A stretch of 64,000 bases of DNA from Rahnella sp. AA. GTDB taxonomy: Bacteria; Pseudomonadota; Gammaproteobacteria; Enterobacterales; Enterobacteriaceae. Shown piece after piece: positions 36,579-46,277 of this stretch. The notes under the pieces are model-generated. The model ran no database searches and was not told where the DNA came from. It saw nothing but the letters and a program-made list of their open reading frames with translations. How positions within the stretch are numbered: the first letter of the stretch is position 1; every line of letters begins with the position of its first letter. The stretch lies in assembly GCF_002834385.1 (NCBI RefSeq), contig NZ_PITQ01000008.1, forward strand, positions 124,001 to 188,000, written 5' to 3'. The position numbers were made by a program, and so were the translations under genes.

Positions 36579-37577
36579 ATGCAAAAAATTGAAGCAACGC
36601 GCGTTTCTGCACCGCAAAACCGGCGGCTGGTTTTGCTCGCCTATGAATGCTTGTGCACGTTTGAATTTGGGACAGCGGTCGAAGCGTTTGGTCGCGCCGA
36701 TGAACTGACCGGCGAACCCTTATATGAGTTGTCCGTGGCGTCAGTTGAGGAAGGCACATTTGGCGCACAGGGGGGCGTCCGTTTGGTGGTCGATGGCGGG
36801 CTGGAACTGCTCGAAGGCGCGGGCACGATTGTGATCCCCGGCTGGCGCAGCGTCCATGAACCGGCACCGGCGCGGCTGATTGCAGCGTTGCAAAAAGCGC
36901 ATAACGACGGCTCGCGGATTGTGTCGATTTGCGCAGGCAGTTTTGTGCTCGGCGCGGCCGGTTTGCTTGACGGAAAACGGGCCACCGCGCACTGGAACAG
37001 CACCGATATTCTGGCGCAGAGATTCCCGAAAGTGCAGGTCGAGCACGGCATGATTTACGTCGATGAAGGCAGCATTATCACCTCTGCGGGCGGCGCGGCG
37101 GGTGTCGATTTATGCCTGCATCTGATCCGCCGCGATTACGGTATCGAAGTCGCCAACCGCACCGCCCGCCGGATGGTGACGCCGCCGATGCGTGAAGGAA
37201 ATCAGGCGCAGCTTATTCAGCAACCGGTGCCGCTGCGGCAGGCCAAAACGCTCGCGCCGCTGCTGGATGATTTACGCAGCCATCTCAATACGCCGATGGT
37301 TATTGAGCAACTTGCCGTTCAGGCCGGGATGAGCCGCCGGACATTTTTGCGTCGTTTTCACGATGCAACCGGCACCACGCCGGGCGAATGGATGCTGACC
37401 GTGCGGCTGGAAAAAGCCTGCGCGTTGCTGGAAAGCGGAAAAATGAGCGTTGATAGCATCGCAGAACAGGCGGGTTTCGGTTCACCCGAAGCGCTTCGCC
37501 ACCACTTCCGGCAACGGCTTAACACCACGCCGACGCGCTGGCGGAAAGAATTTAGGGAAAGGGATTTGGTGGGGTGA
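36579..37577 (+). CDS. ftrA: GlxA/FtrA-type transcriptional regulator
   Basis: 332 residues. The N-terminal DJ-1/PfpI-like domain (about 15-190) has the nucleophile-elbow stretch RIVSICAGSFVLGAAGLLDG. The C-terminal AraC-type double HTH (about 235-328) has VIEQLAVQAGMSRRTFLRRF and DSIAEQAGFGSPEALRHHFR. The amidase-like domain in such regulators senses a small molecule and is normally not catalytic. Divergent placement points to control of the MFS exporter. The ftrA name follows the closest annotated family and is not certain. Confidence 0.85.
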   Translation: MQKIEATRVSAPQNRRLVLLAYECLCTFEFGTAVEAFGRADELTGEPLYELSVASVEEGTFGAQGGVRLVVDGGLELLEGAGTIVIPGWRSVHEPAPARLIAALQKAHNDGSRIVSICAGSFVLGAAGLLDGKRATAHWNSTDILAQRFPKVQVEHGMIYVDEGSIITSAGGAAGVDLCLHLIRRDYGIEVANRTARRMVTPPMREGNQAQLIQQPVPLRQAKTLAPLLDDLRSHLNTPMVIEQLAVQAGMSRRTFLRRFHDATGTTPGEWMLTVRLEKACALLESGKMSVDSIAEQAGFGSPEALRHHFRQRLNTTPTRWRKEFRERDLVG

Positions 37578-37594
37578 AAAAGAGATGCCTCTAC

Positions 37595-37701
37595 GGCTGC
37601 GGATTTTGTCGCAGCGAGGAGACAATAACTGGATAACCATACGGAGAAAATGGGCAAACTTTGGGAATGAGATACTGCTTCCAGAGAGTTTTTATGGTTT
37701 T
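37595..37701 (+). repeat. Direct repeat, copy B
   Basis: Counterpart of 34835-34941, exactly 2760 bp away. It keeps the hairpin (CTGCGG...TCGCAG, with a G-U in place of G-C) and the identical right end. It starts 18 bp after the ftrA-like stop. Confidence 0.8.
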
Positions 37702-37816
37702 CAGGGAATTGCAGAGATGGCATTAAAACCCCCTCCCGGCCTCCCCCTTCGCAGGGGGAGGAGCAAGAAACCCCAATTAACCACATGATTTTAAATAAGA
37801 ATCATAGCGAGGATTT

Positions 37817-37865
37817 TTTTCGAGACTGGCATTTTTTCGAGACTGATATTTGTTCGAGACTGGCG
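37817..37865. repeat. Short interspersed triplicate TTCGAGACTG
   Basis: Three copies of TTCGAGACTG at about 37819, 37837 and 37853, with T-rich spacers, in non-coding DNA downstream of the ftrA-like gene. Confidence 0.6.
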
Positions 37866-37914
37866 CGCTCAAAATCTTGCTGAACGGAGCGGCCTGAAGA
37901 CCTGAGGCTTCAGG

Positions 37915-38045
37915 ATCGGGAGAAGGAACCGCGCAGCGGCAAGATTTGCGCCACGCGCCGTTGTGGCAGAACATGTCCGTCGTTCCAGCGGCAGCGCGCA
38001 GTGAGAAAAACGCAGGATTGTTAAGGGGCGCGTTTACGCCCCTTA
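37915..38045. repeat. Copy of the dispersed element at 316-440
   Basis: Bases 37922-37947 are identical to 316-341 (26 bp) and 37994-38012 nearly identical to 385-403. Both copies end in a GC-rich hairpin (here TAAGGGGCG-CGTTTA-CGCCCCTTA). The hairpin may also act as a terminator for cheW on the minus strand. Confidence 0.75.
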
Positions 38046-38068
38046 ACCCGGTGTGGGCCGGCGCCCAC

Positions 38069-38098
38069 GACCTTGACCTTGACCTTGACCTTGACCTT
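38069..38098. repeat. (GACCTT)5 simple repeat after cheW
   Basis: Five perfect tandem copies of a hexanucleotide, eight bases past the cheW stop. Hexamer tracts are prone to slippage, but this one is outside the coding sequence and would only vary the cheW 3' end. Confidence 0.9.
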
Positions 38099-38105
38099 CA
38101 AAGAC

Positions 38106-38603
38106 TCAGATCTTCGTTACCGAATCAACCAGCGCCATTTCTTCGCTGCTCAGTAGTTTTTCGATATCCACCAGAATCAGCATACGGTCGCCCAAAGAGC
38201 CCAGGCCAGTCAGGTATTCTGTCGACATGGTGACGGCGAATTCCGGTGCCGGGCGGATCTGATCCTGGCTCAGGGAGAGCACGTCAGAAACCCCATCGAC
38301 AACGATCCCGACAACACGGTTTTCGAAATTCAGTACGATAACCACGGTGTTTTCGTTGTAAATCACATCTTCCTGCGCGAATTTCACACGCAGGTCGAGG
38401 ATTGGCACGATAACACCGCGCAGGTTGGTCACACCTTTAATGAATGACGGTGTATTAGCAATGCGGGTTACCTGGTCGTATCCGCGGATTTCCTGCACTT
38501 TCAGGATATCAATGCCGTATTCTTCATCGCCTAAAGTGAAGATCAGAAATTCCTGACCTACTGTTTCGCCCGCAATTTTCGACACGGTTGCAAGTCCTGC
38601 CAT
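38106..38603 (-). CDS. cheW: Chemotaxis coupling protein CheW
   Basis: 165 residues from the ATG at 38603 with AAGG upstream; a GTG three codons earlier is less likely. CheW links receptors to CheA P5 in the signalling array. The double beta-barrel fold is recognised by [20 protein letters not shown] and [14 protein letters not shown]. It is the last gene of motAB-cheAW here. The next gene downstream should be the tsr-type receptor, but 13 kb of accessory DNA intervenes. Confidence 0.97.
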   Translation of the reverse strand: MAGLATVSKIAGETVGQEFLIFTLGDEEYGIDILKVQEIRGYDQVTRIANTPSFIKGVTNLRGVIVPILDLRVKFAQEDVIYNENTVVIVLNFENRVVGIVVDGVSDVLSLSQDQIRPAPEFAVTMSTEYLTGLGSLGDRMLILVDIEKLLSSEEMALVDSVTKI

Positions 38604-38687
38604 GTTGTTCACCTTTGCTTTTATCTTTAAATCGGCCTGAGTTTTTCACACCCGGCGACGGTTCAGGTCACCGGGAAGCTTTACTTA

Positions 38688-40721
38688 TTATGCAGCGGTT
38701 GCGCCTGTTGCTAACTTATCACGGTTCAGCGTCTGCAATGCAGAGACGTCCACAATCAGCGCCACGCTACCGTCGCCCAAAATGGTCGCGGCGGAAATGC
38801 CCGGCACTTTGCGATAGTTGCTTTCCAGGTTTTTCACCACAACCTGATGCTGACCTATCAGCTGATCGACCAGCAATGCGTAGCGACGTCCTGCACTTTG
38901 CAAAATAACGACGATGCCCTGCGTAGCTTCGGTTTTCGCCTCTTCAACATCAAAGACGTTGTAAAGCTCAACCAGCGGCAAGTATTCACCGCGAACCTGC
39001 AGAACACGTTCGCCACCGGCCAGAGGATGTAAATCTTCTGCCAGCGGTTGCAGCGATTCCATCACGGCATTCAGCGGCAGGATGAAGACTTCTTCACCGA
39101 CTTTAACCGACATTCCGTCGAGGATCGCCAGCGTCAGCGGCAGCAGGATACGGATAGTCGTCCCCTTGCCCTGCTGGGAATGGATTTCGACGTGACCGCC
39201 CATTTCCTGAATGTTACGTTTCACCACGTCCATGCCCACACCGCGGCCTGAAACGTCAGTGACTTTTTCTGCCGTCGAGAACCCGGCGGCGAAGATCAAC
39301 ATGCCGACTTCTTCGTCACTCATGTTGTCATTGACATTCATACCCTGCGACGCGGCTTTTGCCAGGATACGTTCACGGTTCAGGCCCGCACCGTCATCGA
39401 TAACTTCGATGCAGATGTTACCGCCCTGGTGTTCAGCAGACAGTGTCAGGTTACCGGTCGGCTCTTTGCCGTTGGCAATACGCACTTCCGGCGTTTCCAC
39501 ACCGTGGTCAAGGCTGTTACGCACCAGGTGCGTTAACGGGTCGATAATACGTTCGATCAGGCTCTTATCCAGCTCGGTAGAGCTGCCGAGCAGCGTCAGT
39601 TCGATTTGCTTATTCAGCTTGCTTGCCAGATCACGCACCAGACGCGGGAAGCGGCTGAAGACGAATTCCATCGGCATCATACGAATCGACATCACCGATT
39701 CCTGCAAATCGCGGGCGTTACGTTCAAGCTGCCCCATGCTGTTAAGCAGGTCGCTGTGAACCACCGGATCCAGCAGGTCAGAACGTTGCGCAAGCATCGA
39801 CTGGGTGATCACCAGTTCGCCGACCAGGTTGATCAGCTGGTCTACTTTTTCAACGGCAACGCGAATACTGGTTGATTCCGGCGCTTTCGGCGCACGCGCT
39901 TTCGCAGGCTCACTGCTAGGTACCGCAGTCAGTACCGGTGCCGGGCGAGCTGCTGCCGGAACCGGTGCAACTTCAGCCACAACCGGTGCCGTGACGGCGA
40001 CGGGGGCAGAGGCCACCGGCGCTGCAGACTGCGTGAAACTGATTTGTTCTGGTTCCAGGACAAAACACAAAACAGCAATGATGTCGTCTTCGGTGACGGT
40101 GGTGACCAGTGTCGCTTCCACGCTGTCATCGGTCTGAACGGGATCTTTGATCTCACCAAGATTGCCCAGTTCTTCCAACATCACAGGGATTTCCTGTGTT
40201 TTCAGGCCGGACAGACGGACTCGCAGACCGCCCTTACCCGCCGCCGGAGCAACGGTTGCCGGTGCAGCAGCCGCCGCCGCAGGCTCATCTTCAACGACGT
40301 GAAGATCAGGCGCAGGCTCTCGCTGTTGTTGCGCTTCGAGAGCCAGTTGTCTCAGGGCTGCACAGATATATTCAAAGCTTTCTGCGTCAGGGTCCCGTGA
40401 TGATTTATAGGCGTCGAGTTGCTCCTGCATAATGTCTTTTGTTTCCAGAAACAGGTTGATGATGTCGGTGCTCAGGCTCATTTCAGCACGACGAGCACCG
40501 TCGAGCAGGTTTTCCAGTAAATGGGTTGTTTCCTGTAAAACCGTAAATCCAAAGGTTGCTGCCCCGCCCTTGATTGAGTGCGCAGCGCGGAAAATCGCGT
40601 TGAGCTGCTCAATATCGGGCGCATCCGGATCAAGTAACAACAGATGTTGTTCCATGTCCGCCAGCAACTCGTCTGCTTCATCAAAGAATGTCTGATAAAA
40701 ATCAGTAATATCCATGCTCAC
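38688..40721 (-). CDS. cheA: Chemotaxis histidine kinase CheA
   Basis: 677 residues, starting at GTG 40721 (VSMDITDFYQ pattern conserved in enterobacteria, GAGGTG upstream). Domains in order: P1 Hpt with phospho-His48 in FRAAHSIKGGA, P2 CheY/CheB docking (about 160-225), an Ala/Pro linker, P3 dimerisation (about 285-350), P4 kinase with NSLDHGVETPE, DDGAGLNRE and GRGVGMDVV boxes, and P5 CheW-like at the end. It phosphorylates CheY and CheB. Confidence 0.98.
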   Translation of the reverse strand: MSMDITDFYQTFFDEADELLADMEQHLLLLDPDAPDIEQLNAIFRAAHSIKGGAATFGFTVLQETTHLLENLLDGARRAEMSLSTDIINLFLETKDIMQEQLDAYKSSRDPDAESFEYICAALRQLALEAQQQREPAPDLHVVEDEPAAAAAAPATVAPAAGKGGLRVRLSGLKTQEIPVMLEELGNLGEIKDPVQTDDSVEATLVTTVTEDDIIAVLCFVLEPEQISFTQSAAPVASAPVAVTAPVVAEVAPVPAAARPAPVLTAVPSSEPAKARAPKAPESTSIRVAVEKVDQLINLVGELVITQSMLAQRSDLLDPVVHSDLLNSMGQLERNARDLQESVMSIRMMPMEFVFSRFPRLVRDLASKLNKQIELTLLGSSTELDKSLIERIIDPLTHLVRNSLDHGVETPEVRIANGKEPTGNLTLSAEHQGGNICIEVIDDGAGLNRERILAKAASQGMNVNDNMSDEEVGMLIFAAGFSTAEKVTDVSGRGVGMDVVKRNIQEMGGHVEIHSQQGKGTTIRILLPLTLAILDGMSVKVGEEVFILPLNAVMESLQPLAEDLHPLAGGERVLQVRGEYLPLVELYNVFDVEEAKTEATQGIVVILQSAGRRYALLVDQLIGQHQVVVKNLESNYRKVPGISAATILGDGSVALIVDVSALQTLNRDKLATGATAA

Positions 40722-40751
40722 GTGATCACCTCTGCTGTGAATCGCGGCTTG

Positions 40752-41867
40752 TTAATGTGTCGCAGGTGCCGTGCCTGCCGCAGCAGCCGGAGCTGCCGTC
40801 GCAGGTTGAGCGCCTGCCGATGGTGTCACTGGCGTTTGCGTCCCAATCCCGGGTAATGGTGGTGCTTGTGTATTTACTGGTGCGGGTACTGCTGGTGCCT
40901 GGCTAGCCTTAGGGGCTAATGCCGGAGCAGCCGGAGCCGGACTCGCTTGTGGCGCTAATGCAGGCACGGTTTTGGTGCCCTGTACTTGTCTTTGCAACTC
41001 GCCCGCATCGCTGATCGTAATCGCTTCGCCTTCGCTGTTTTCCCGCTCGATGGCCTGCTCAGCATGTTTATTGAGAACTAAAATACTGATACGACGGTTT
41101 ATCGCGTCGCCCGCCGGATGGTTTTTCAACTGCATGGTAGATCCCATGCCCATCACGCGCAGAACCTTACCTTCGCTTAATCCACCGATAATCATCTCGC
41201 GGCGCGAAGCATTGGCACGATCCGTTGACAACTCCCAGTTGCTGTAACCACGTTCGCCTGTGGCATACGGCATGTCATCGGTGTGACCTGCAAGACTGAT
41301 TTTGTTCGGGAAATCATCCAGCACTGGCGCAATCGCCCGCAAAATATCCCGCATGTAAGGTTCAACAATCGCACTGCCGAGCTGGAACATCGGGCGGTTT
41401 TTGCTATCAATAATCTGAATGCGCAAACCTTGCTCGGTCAGGTTAATCATCAGGTGCGGACGCAAATCTTTCAGTCGCGGATCGGCTGCCAGCATGTCTT
41501 CCAGTTTCTGCTGCAATTTCTGCAAGTCGCCGGCTTCGCGTTTACTCTCGCCCTGCGACTGATCCATTTTGTGTACTTCACCGTCCTGCACGGTAGGGTC
41601 TGCCCCACCGCCCGGGATCGGGCTGGTTGCATCGCTGCTGCGCGGGCCACCGGTGATGGCTACCGCAAGCGGCGTACGAAAGTATTCGGCAATTTGCACC
41701 AGTTCTTTAGGGCTGGAGATCGAAATCAGCCACATCACGAGAAAGAAAGCCATCATCGCTGTCATAAAGTCAGCGTAAGCAATCTTCCACGAACCGCCGT
41801 GATGCCCGCCGCCGTGCTTGTTCTTTTTCTTACGCACAACAACGATGGGATGACTCTGATGCTTCAT
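40752..41867 (-). CDS. motB: Flagellar stator protein MotB
   Basis: 371 residues. The single N-terminal membrane helix carries the proton-binding Asp33 in [17 protein letters not shown], and the OmpA-like peptidoglycan-binding domain has [20 protein letters not shown] and [10 protein letters not shown]. It anchors MotA to the cell wall. An Ala/Pro-rich tail of roughly 60 residues beyond the OmpA-like domain makes it longer than E. coli MotB (308). It overlaps motA by four bases. Confidence 0.97.
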   Translation of the reverse strand: MKHQSHPIVVVRKKKNKHGGGHHGGSWKIAYADFMTAMMAFFLVMWLISISSPKELVQIAEYFRTPLAVAITGGPRSSDATSPIPGGGADPTVQDGEVHKMDQSQGESKREAGDLQKLQQKLEDMLAADPRLKDLRPHLMINLTEQGLRIQIIDSKNRPMFQLGSAIVEPYMRDILRAIAPVLDDFPNKISLAGHTDDMPYATGERGYSNWELSTDRANASRREMIIGGLSEGKVLRVMGMGSTMQLKNHPAGDAINRRISILVLNKHAEQAIERENSEGEAITISDAGELQRQVQGTKTVPALAPQASPAPAAPALAPKASQAPAVPAPVNTQAPPLPGIGTQTPVTPSAGAQPATAAPAAAAGTAPATH

Positions 41868-42754
41868 ACTTTTTCTTCTTCAGTTTGTTTCTGACCCGGC
41901 GATTTGACCTGACGAACGTGTTCCTCCAGCTCAATAAATGAAGGTCGTTCTGAGGTGTACAACGTTTTGCGGCCAAACTCGACGGCAATTTGTGGCGCAT
42001 AACCATTAATACTCGACAGCAATGTCACCTTGATGCACTGCATCATTTTGGCGTTTTCAGCACTTTTCTGGCGCAGAACGCTCGCCAGAGGAGAGATAAA
42101 ACCGTAAGCCAAAAGGATGCCGAGGAAAGTCCCGACCATCGCGTGGGCAATCAATGCGCCCAGCTCGGCTGCCGGACGGTCTGCGGCGGCCAGGGTGTGG
42201 ACGATCCCCATAACGGCGGCGACGATACCAAATGCCGGCAGCGAGTCACCGACCAGCGCCAGGCTGTTGGCGGGCACTTCGCTTTCGTGTTCGTAGGTTT
42301 CAATTTCCTCATCCATCAATGCTTCAATTTCGAAAGCATTCATGTTGCCGCTGACCATCAGACGCAGGTAGTCAGTCAGATATTCGACTAAATGTTTATC
42401 GGCAATGATGCGCGGATAATTAGCAAAAATGTCACTTTCGCTGGGATTGTCGATGTCATTTTCCAGCGACAGCATCCCCTGTTGACGTGATTTTGCTAAT
42501 AACCGGTAAAGCAAAGCCATCAGATCCATATACAACGCTTTGTTGTATTTCGACGCGCGGAACAGCTGCGGCAACGCGCGCATGGTGGATTTGATGGCCT
42601 TGCCGTTGTTACCGACAAAGAAGGCACCAATACCTGCACCGCCGATGATGAGCAATTCTGCTGGTTGGTATAACGCGCCCAGTTCACCACCGACGAGCAT
42701 GAAACCGCCGAAGACTGAGCCCAACACCACGATGTAACCTATTATCACTAGCAC
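41864..42754 (-). CDS. motA: Flagellar stator protein MotA
   Basis: 296 residues with four membrane helices and a large cytoplasmic loop (about 60-160) that contacts FliG. The family signatures [20 protein letters not shown] and the conserved loop charges ([13 protein letters not shown]) are present, and helices 3/4 contain the conserved prolines ([14 protein letters not shown]). With MotB it forms the proton channel driving rotation. No clear FliA promoter was found upstream. Confidence 0.97.
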   Translation of the reverse strand: MLVIIGYIVVLGSVFGGFMLVGGELGALYQPAELLIIGGAGIGAFFVGNNGKAIKSTMRALPQLFRASKYNKALYMDLMALLYRLLAKSRQQGMLSLENDIDNPSESDIFANYPRIIADKHLVEYLTDYLRLMVSGNMNAFEIEALMDEEIETYEHESEVPANSLALVGDSLPAFGIVAAVMGIVHTLAAADRPAAELGALIAHAMVGTFLGILLAYGFISPLASVLRQKSAENAKMMQCIKVTLLSSINGYAPQIAVEFGRKTLYTSERPSFIELEEHVRQVKSPGQKQTEEEKV

Positions 42755-42889
42755 GATGAATCCTTAATTCGATGTGGTTTCAGGGCGAGGTAACACGCGA
42801 CGCCAGAGTCTTGCCAGAATTTACGCAGCTAAAACGTGCATAAAAGATGCCAGACAATGGATAACTGAGATGTTCAGGGGAGAAATGAT

Positions 42890-42909
42890 GAGCGGTGTAA
42901 CCACCGCTC
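42890..42909 (-). terminator. Possible terminator after flhDC
   Basis: GAGCGGTG-TAAC-CACCGCTC is a perfect 8-bp stem 27 bp past flhC. The following minus-strand sequence (ATCATTTCTCC) is only weakly T-rich. Confidence 0.5.
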
Positions 42910-42936
42910 AGAACGACATACTGCAACCCATACATC

Positions 42937-43545
42937 TCAAACTGCGCGCTTGACCTGTTCGTCCAGCTCTTGAGATGTTATATCGGCAACTTGCGGGGAA
43001 AGTTTACGTTTTTTTACTGCCCGGGATGGCGGTTGGCAAAGACTGCAGACGAACCCGTGGCGAGGCTGGTGTGCATGGGTGATAAATGATCCTTCACAGC
43101 AGTTGCACGCAGAGAGCTGCAGCATTCCGCTGTCGACAAAACGTACCAGTGTCCAGGCGCGGGTCAGTGCGAGAATCGGCGCTTCTCCAGGTTGTTCAGG
43201 ACATTGTTCCAGATATAAACGGTAAGCCTTAATCACCGCTTCCACGCCGTTACAATGGCCGCTCTTTAACAAGAACGAATACGCGTTGTAGAACATGGAA
43301 GAATGAATGTTTTGTTCCCAGGTCATAAACCAGTCGGTGGAGAACGGCAACATTCCTTTTGGCGGCGGGCTCCCGCGCAACTCTTTGTACAATTTAATCA
43401 GTCGGCCACGACTTAATTGCGTTTCGCTTTCCAGCATCTGCAATCTGGCACCCAGCGTAATCAATTCCATGGCAAGCTGAATGTCCCGTGCTTCCTGAAC
43501 GATACTTTTTTCTGCCGGTTTGGTTGACGCATCTTTCCCAGACAT
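42937..43545 (-). CDS. flhC: Flagellar master regulator subunit FlhC
   Basis: 202 residues. FlhC joins FlhD in the heterohexamer that activates class 2 flagellar promoters. It is very close to E. coli FlhC from [20 protein letters not shown] onward, and the four zinc-binding cysteines are intact (CNCC near 137, CSLC near 160). The N-terminus has about ten extra residues; an internal start is not obvious. It follows flhD by two bases. Confidence 0.97.
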   Translation of the reverse strand: MSGKDASTKPAEKSIVQEARDIQLAMELITLGARLQMLESETQLSRGRLIKLYKELRGSPPPKGMLPFSTDWFMTWEQNIHSSMFYNAYSFLLKSGHCNGVEAVIKAYRLYLEQCPEQPGEAPILALTRAWTLVRFVDSGMLQLSACNCCEGSFITHAHQPRHGFVCSLCQPPSRAVKKRKLSPQVADITSQELDEQVKRAV

Positions 43546-43547
43546 AG

Positions 43548-43892
43548 CTACGCCCTTTTCTTCATCGCGCCGCTATCTTTCGCAGCCAGGCCTTTCAGCA
43601 GGTGACTGGACAACAAGATGCCGGTATGGATTTGCTGTAAATCATCCACACGCGATTCCTGCGTCAAGCGTTCAATTGTCTTACTGTCATCAAAGCGGAA
43701 CTGGCACAAAAGCTGGTTCGTTTCAGCTAATTTCACCATCTGAGGCAGTGTCAGCTGTCCCAGGGTGTCTGCCATTACGTCATCAATCCCCAGCCGGAAC
43801 ATCGCTGAGGCTTTCTCGTCGTTAATCAAACGCTGTGCTAACAGTAAATATGACAGGTTGATATCATATATGTGCTTAAGCAATTCGGACAT
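43548..43892 (-). CDS. flhD: Flagellar master regulator subunit FlhD
   Basis: 114 residues. FlhD dimerises and binds FlhC to form the class 1 activator. It is strongly conserved: [49 protein letters not shown] and [14 protein letters not shown]. It is preceded by 1.26 kb without an annotated gene, including a CRP site 413 bp upstream, consistent with the long 5' leader usual for flhDC. Confidence 0.98.
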   Translation of the reverse strand: MSELLKHIYDINLSYLLLAQRLINDEKASAMFRLGIDDVMADTLGQLTLPQMVKLAETNQLLCQFRFDDSKTIERLTQESRVDDLQQIHTGILLSSHLLKGLAAKDSGAMKKRA

Positions 43893-44304
43893 TCTGTTCT
43901 ACCCCATTACCGATGCCACTTTTTTAAGGTGGCTGATTGATAGACATATTCCATGCAGCAAGAGTTTTACCCGGCGTGGCAGGAGTATTTTTTACTATCA
44001 AAACAATTGGATCATTGGCTGATTAATAAATCTCACGATGACAATTAGATTTATCCCGCGGTATTTACTTCACCGCCAATACAAAGTTGTTCCTGATGTA
44101 AACTAAATTAATTGTGACAATTGCACTGCTAAGTAATCGTAAAACACTTCAGTTTTGGTGTACTGGCAGAGTCCGTTGCTGTGATGGCGTCTCGTTCAGT
44201 GAAACGCTTTTACATACATTATTAGGAATAATCTTACTACGACGCAACTCTAACCCCGTTTCCTTTATACATACAATCTTACCGTTGCCGAATTTTGAAT
44301 AAAG

Positions 44305-44320
44305 TGTGACGTACATCACA
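44305..44320. promoter_or_regulatory. CRP site for flhDC
   Basis: TGTGACGTACATCACA is a perfect TGTGA-N6-TCACA, and the palindrome extends outward (AAG...CTT). CRP activation of flhDC is established in enterobacteria; position far upstream of flhD agrees with a long leader. Confidence 0.85.
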
Positions 44321-44744
44321 CTTTTAAAATTTATTTTGTCTCCGAAAGTGCAATTTATCGTAAAAATTTGCGCACTTTTCAGTCAAAAGTAAAAAAGCGT
44401 CTAAAAAGCTGTCTTCAAACTGTCTTTTTTCGCCTTTTTTAGATCATTTTGTACAAAGTCCACTTAAACCCAAATGGTTAGCATACACAGAAATTAATCA
44501 TAGCTCAGGCAGTGTTTTATGCTGCAAATTTCATATAGCATGATCATTGTGCTAATTGTGCGCAACCCAGTCACCATGCGGCCTATCGGGGAGTAGTCCT
44601 AAAAAATTGCGGCTAAAATAAGTGCAGATTGTTTTGAAATCGTGAGCAACCACGCTATTTCAAAAGTAAAAAGACAATGATTGTAAGAATTTGTGATCAT
44701 GCAGGGAGGCGCATCCAACCAGACGGTCAGATTGTTAAGAAGAA

Positions 44745-44843
44745 ATGATGAAACGGCGTAGTTTTGCCGTACTACCCTATCGGCAACTCTTCAGGAAAAC
44801 TTTAATGATTGGGCTTAAAAAAGTGGTTTATACCACCCAATGA
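44745..44843 (+). CDS. Possible small protein of 32 residues
   Basis: Frame beginning MMKRRSFAVLPYRQLFRKTL and ending VVYTTQ, with AAGAAG just upstream. It is strongly basic, with no membrane segment. It overlaps two mutually exclusive hairpins. It is not recognised and may be chance. Confidence 0.2.
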   Translation: MMKRRSFAVLPYRQLFRKTLMIGLKKVVYTTQ

Positions 44844-45098
44844 CGAATTAAAAGCTTATAACTAGGACTTTTATTACCAATACAGCACTCAACGCCACTT
44901 TGGCGGGTAAAAAAACGCATAAAGCACATCTTTAACTGTCGCTATTAAGGGTATTAGGGAATATCCCTGCGGAAGGAAGAGCCATTAATCGGGCTAATTG
45001 TTGAATTATTTATTACAGGCTATTTTCAAAGGCGGGGGACTTTCACTCAAAGACAGAACTTAACGTGCTGAACATTAATCCAGCGAATTTTCAAAACC

Positions 45099-45119
45099 TG
45101 CCGAAATTTCCGGCAGGTC
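45099..45119 (-). terminator. Terminator of yeeZ
   Basis: CCTGCCG-AAATTTC-CGGCAGG-type stem, followed on the minus strand by TTTTG. It lies 33 bp past the yeeZ stop. Confidence 0.7.
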
Positions 45120-45152
45120 ATCACGTTATATTATTTGAAAGCCCTTTACGGA

Positions 45153-45977
45153 TTAAAAAGGCATAGTGTGCGGGTCGGGGTATTGGTATTCAAACCCCAG
45201 CTCTTTGCAGATTAACCCGCCATCGACAACTTTCCCCTTTGTGGCTGAAGCCTCTTCAGCAAAAGTCGGCGGCTCAAGCCCTAACTGTTTTGCCACGACC
45301 GGGTAATATGCCGCTCTGGACGGATGCACCGGGGCGCAGAGGTTATAGGTATGTCCGCCTTTTGGCAGGCTCAGCAACAGAGTAATGGCGGCAATCACAT
45401 CATCCTGATGCACCAGATTCACGCCCTGCTGACCGCCTTTGACCTGAGCTTTACCGGCCATAAACCGGCCTGGGTGGCGATCGCCGCCCACCAGCCCGGC
45501 CAGACGCAGAACGTCGACGGAGGTATTCGGTAATCCGTGGAACCAGTTCTCCAGCTCTTTAAGCACTTTGCCGCTGGCCGTCACCGGCTCAAGCGCAGAG
45601 TTTTCGCGCACCAGGCCCTCACCTTCGCCATAGACAGACGTCGAGCTGGTGAAAATAATCCGTTTCACGTTATGCGCCAGTGCGCTGTCGGTGAGCAATT
45701 GTACCGCCTGAAAATAGAGTTCACTGCCCTCAACGGTTCTGCGCGCCGGTAACGTGATAATCAGCGCATCTGCGTTAAGCAACCGCTCCAGATCCTCAGC
45801 CTCACATACCAGCTCAGGCGTAAACACCAGTGGAAAACATTCGATACCGACCATTCTGGCGGCGTCCACACCATCCGGTGTCGTTTTACTGCCGACCACA
45901 TCGTAACCTCTGGAAGCCAGCGCCCTTGCTAACGGCATTCCCAGCCACCCCAGCCCGATAATCGAAACCTTCTTCAT
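45153..45977 (-). CDS. yeeZ: YeeZ, SDR-type NAD(P)-binding protein
   Basis: 274 residues from the ATG at 45977, which has GGAG upstream and matches E. coli YeeZ (MKKV...). It is an extended short-chain dehydrogenase-like protein with the dinucleotide loop GLGWLGMPLARAL at residues 8-20 and an epimerase-type FTSSTSVYGEGEG. The substrate is unknown. As in E. coli it is divergent from the histidine operon. Confidence 0.93.
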   Translation of the reverse strand: MKKVSIIGLGWLGMPLARALASRGYDVVGSKTTPDGVDAARMVGIECFPLVFTPELVCEAEDLERLLNADALIITLPARRTVEGSELYFQAVQLLTDSALAHNVKRIIFTSSTSVYGEGEGLVRENSALEPVTASGKVLKELENWFHGLPNTSVDVLRLAGLVGGDRHPGRFMAGKAQVKGGQQGVNLVHQDDVIAAITLLLSLPKGGHTYNLCAPVHPSRAAYYPVVAKQLGLEPPTFAEEASATKGKVVDGGLICKELGFEYQYPDPHTMPF

Positions 45978-46228
45978 ACTCTGCTCCATTTGTTCAGATT
46001 TGGCATCACGTCGCCAATTGCTGATATCTTTCTTTATACTAGCAAACTACGCCTTTTCCCCGTTCAGCCTGCGTAAGGTTTTATCTGCGTCTGTTAACAG
46101 ATCATTCATTTTTGCGATGAAACCCCTTCAGCAGATAAGAAAAACTCATCATCATAAAAAAAGGTTGCGCACTGGCAGCCCGATAGTTTAGTTTTATTGC
46201 CAATGAATTTGATACGTGTTGCGGATGA

Positions 46229-46256
46229 TTCAAACCTGAATCACGCGGCATATGAA
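46229..46256 (+). promoter_or_regulatory. Candidate his operon promoter
   Basis: TTCAAA-N16-TATGAA, placing the start about 15 bases before hisL. Both hexamers are imperfect; chosen by position. Confidence 0.4.
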
Positions 46257-46277
46257 TAGATAAATTGAGACACTGAC

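Larger units (their letters stand above)
43893..45098. other. Long AT-rich upstream region of flhDC
   Basis: About 1.2 kb, AT-rich, with no convincing gene. It holds the flhDC leader and promoter, the CRP site at 44305-44320 and several hairpins (for example TTGCCG/CGGCAA at 44764-44786, competing with GTAGT/ACTAC at 44758-44775). Long curved AT-rich DNA here suits H-NS and other regulators. A 62-codon plus-strand frame at 44114-44302 looks random. Confidence 0.6.

Noticed and set aside
44745-44790. Resemblance of VLPYRQLFRK in the small frame near flhDC to the CRISPR repeat translation
   Set aside because: At DNA level the stem CTGCC/GGCAG is not preserved, so it is not a repeat derivative.
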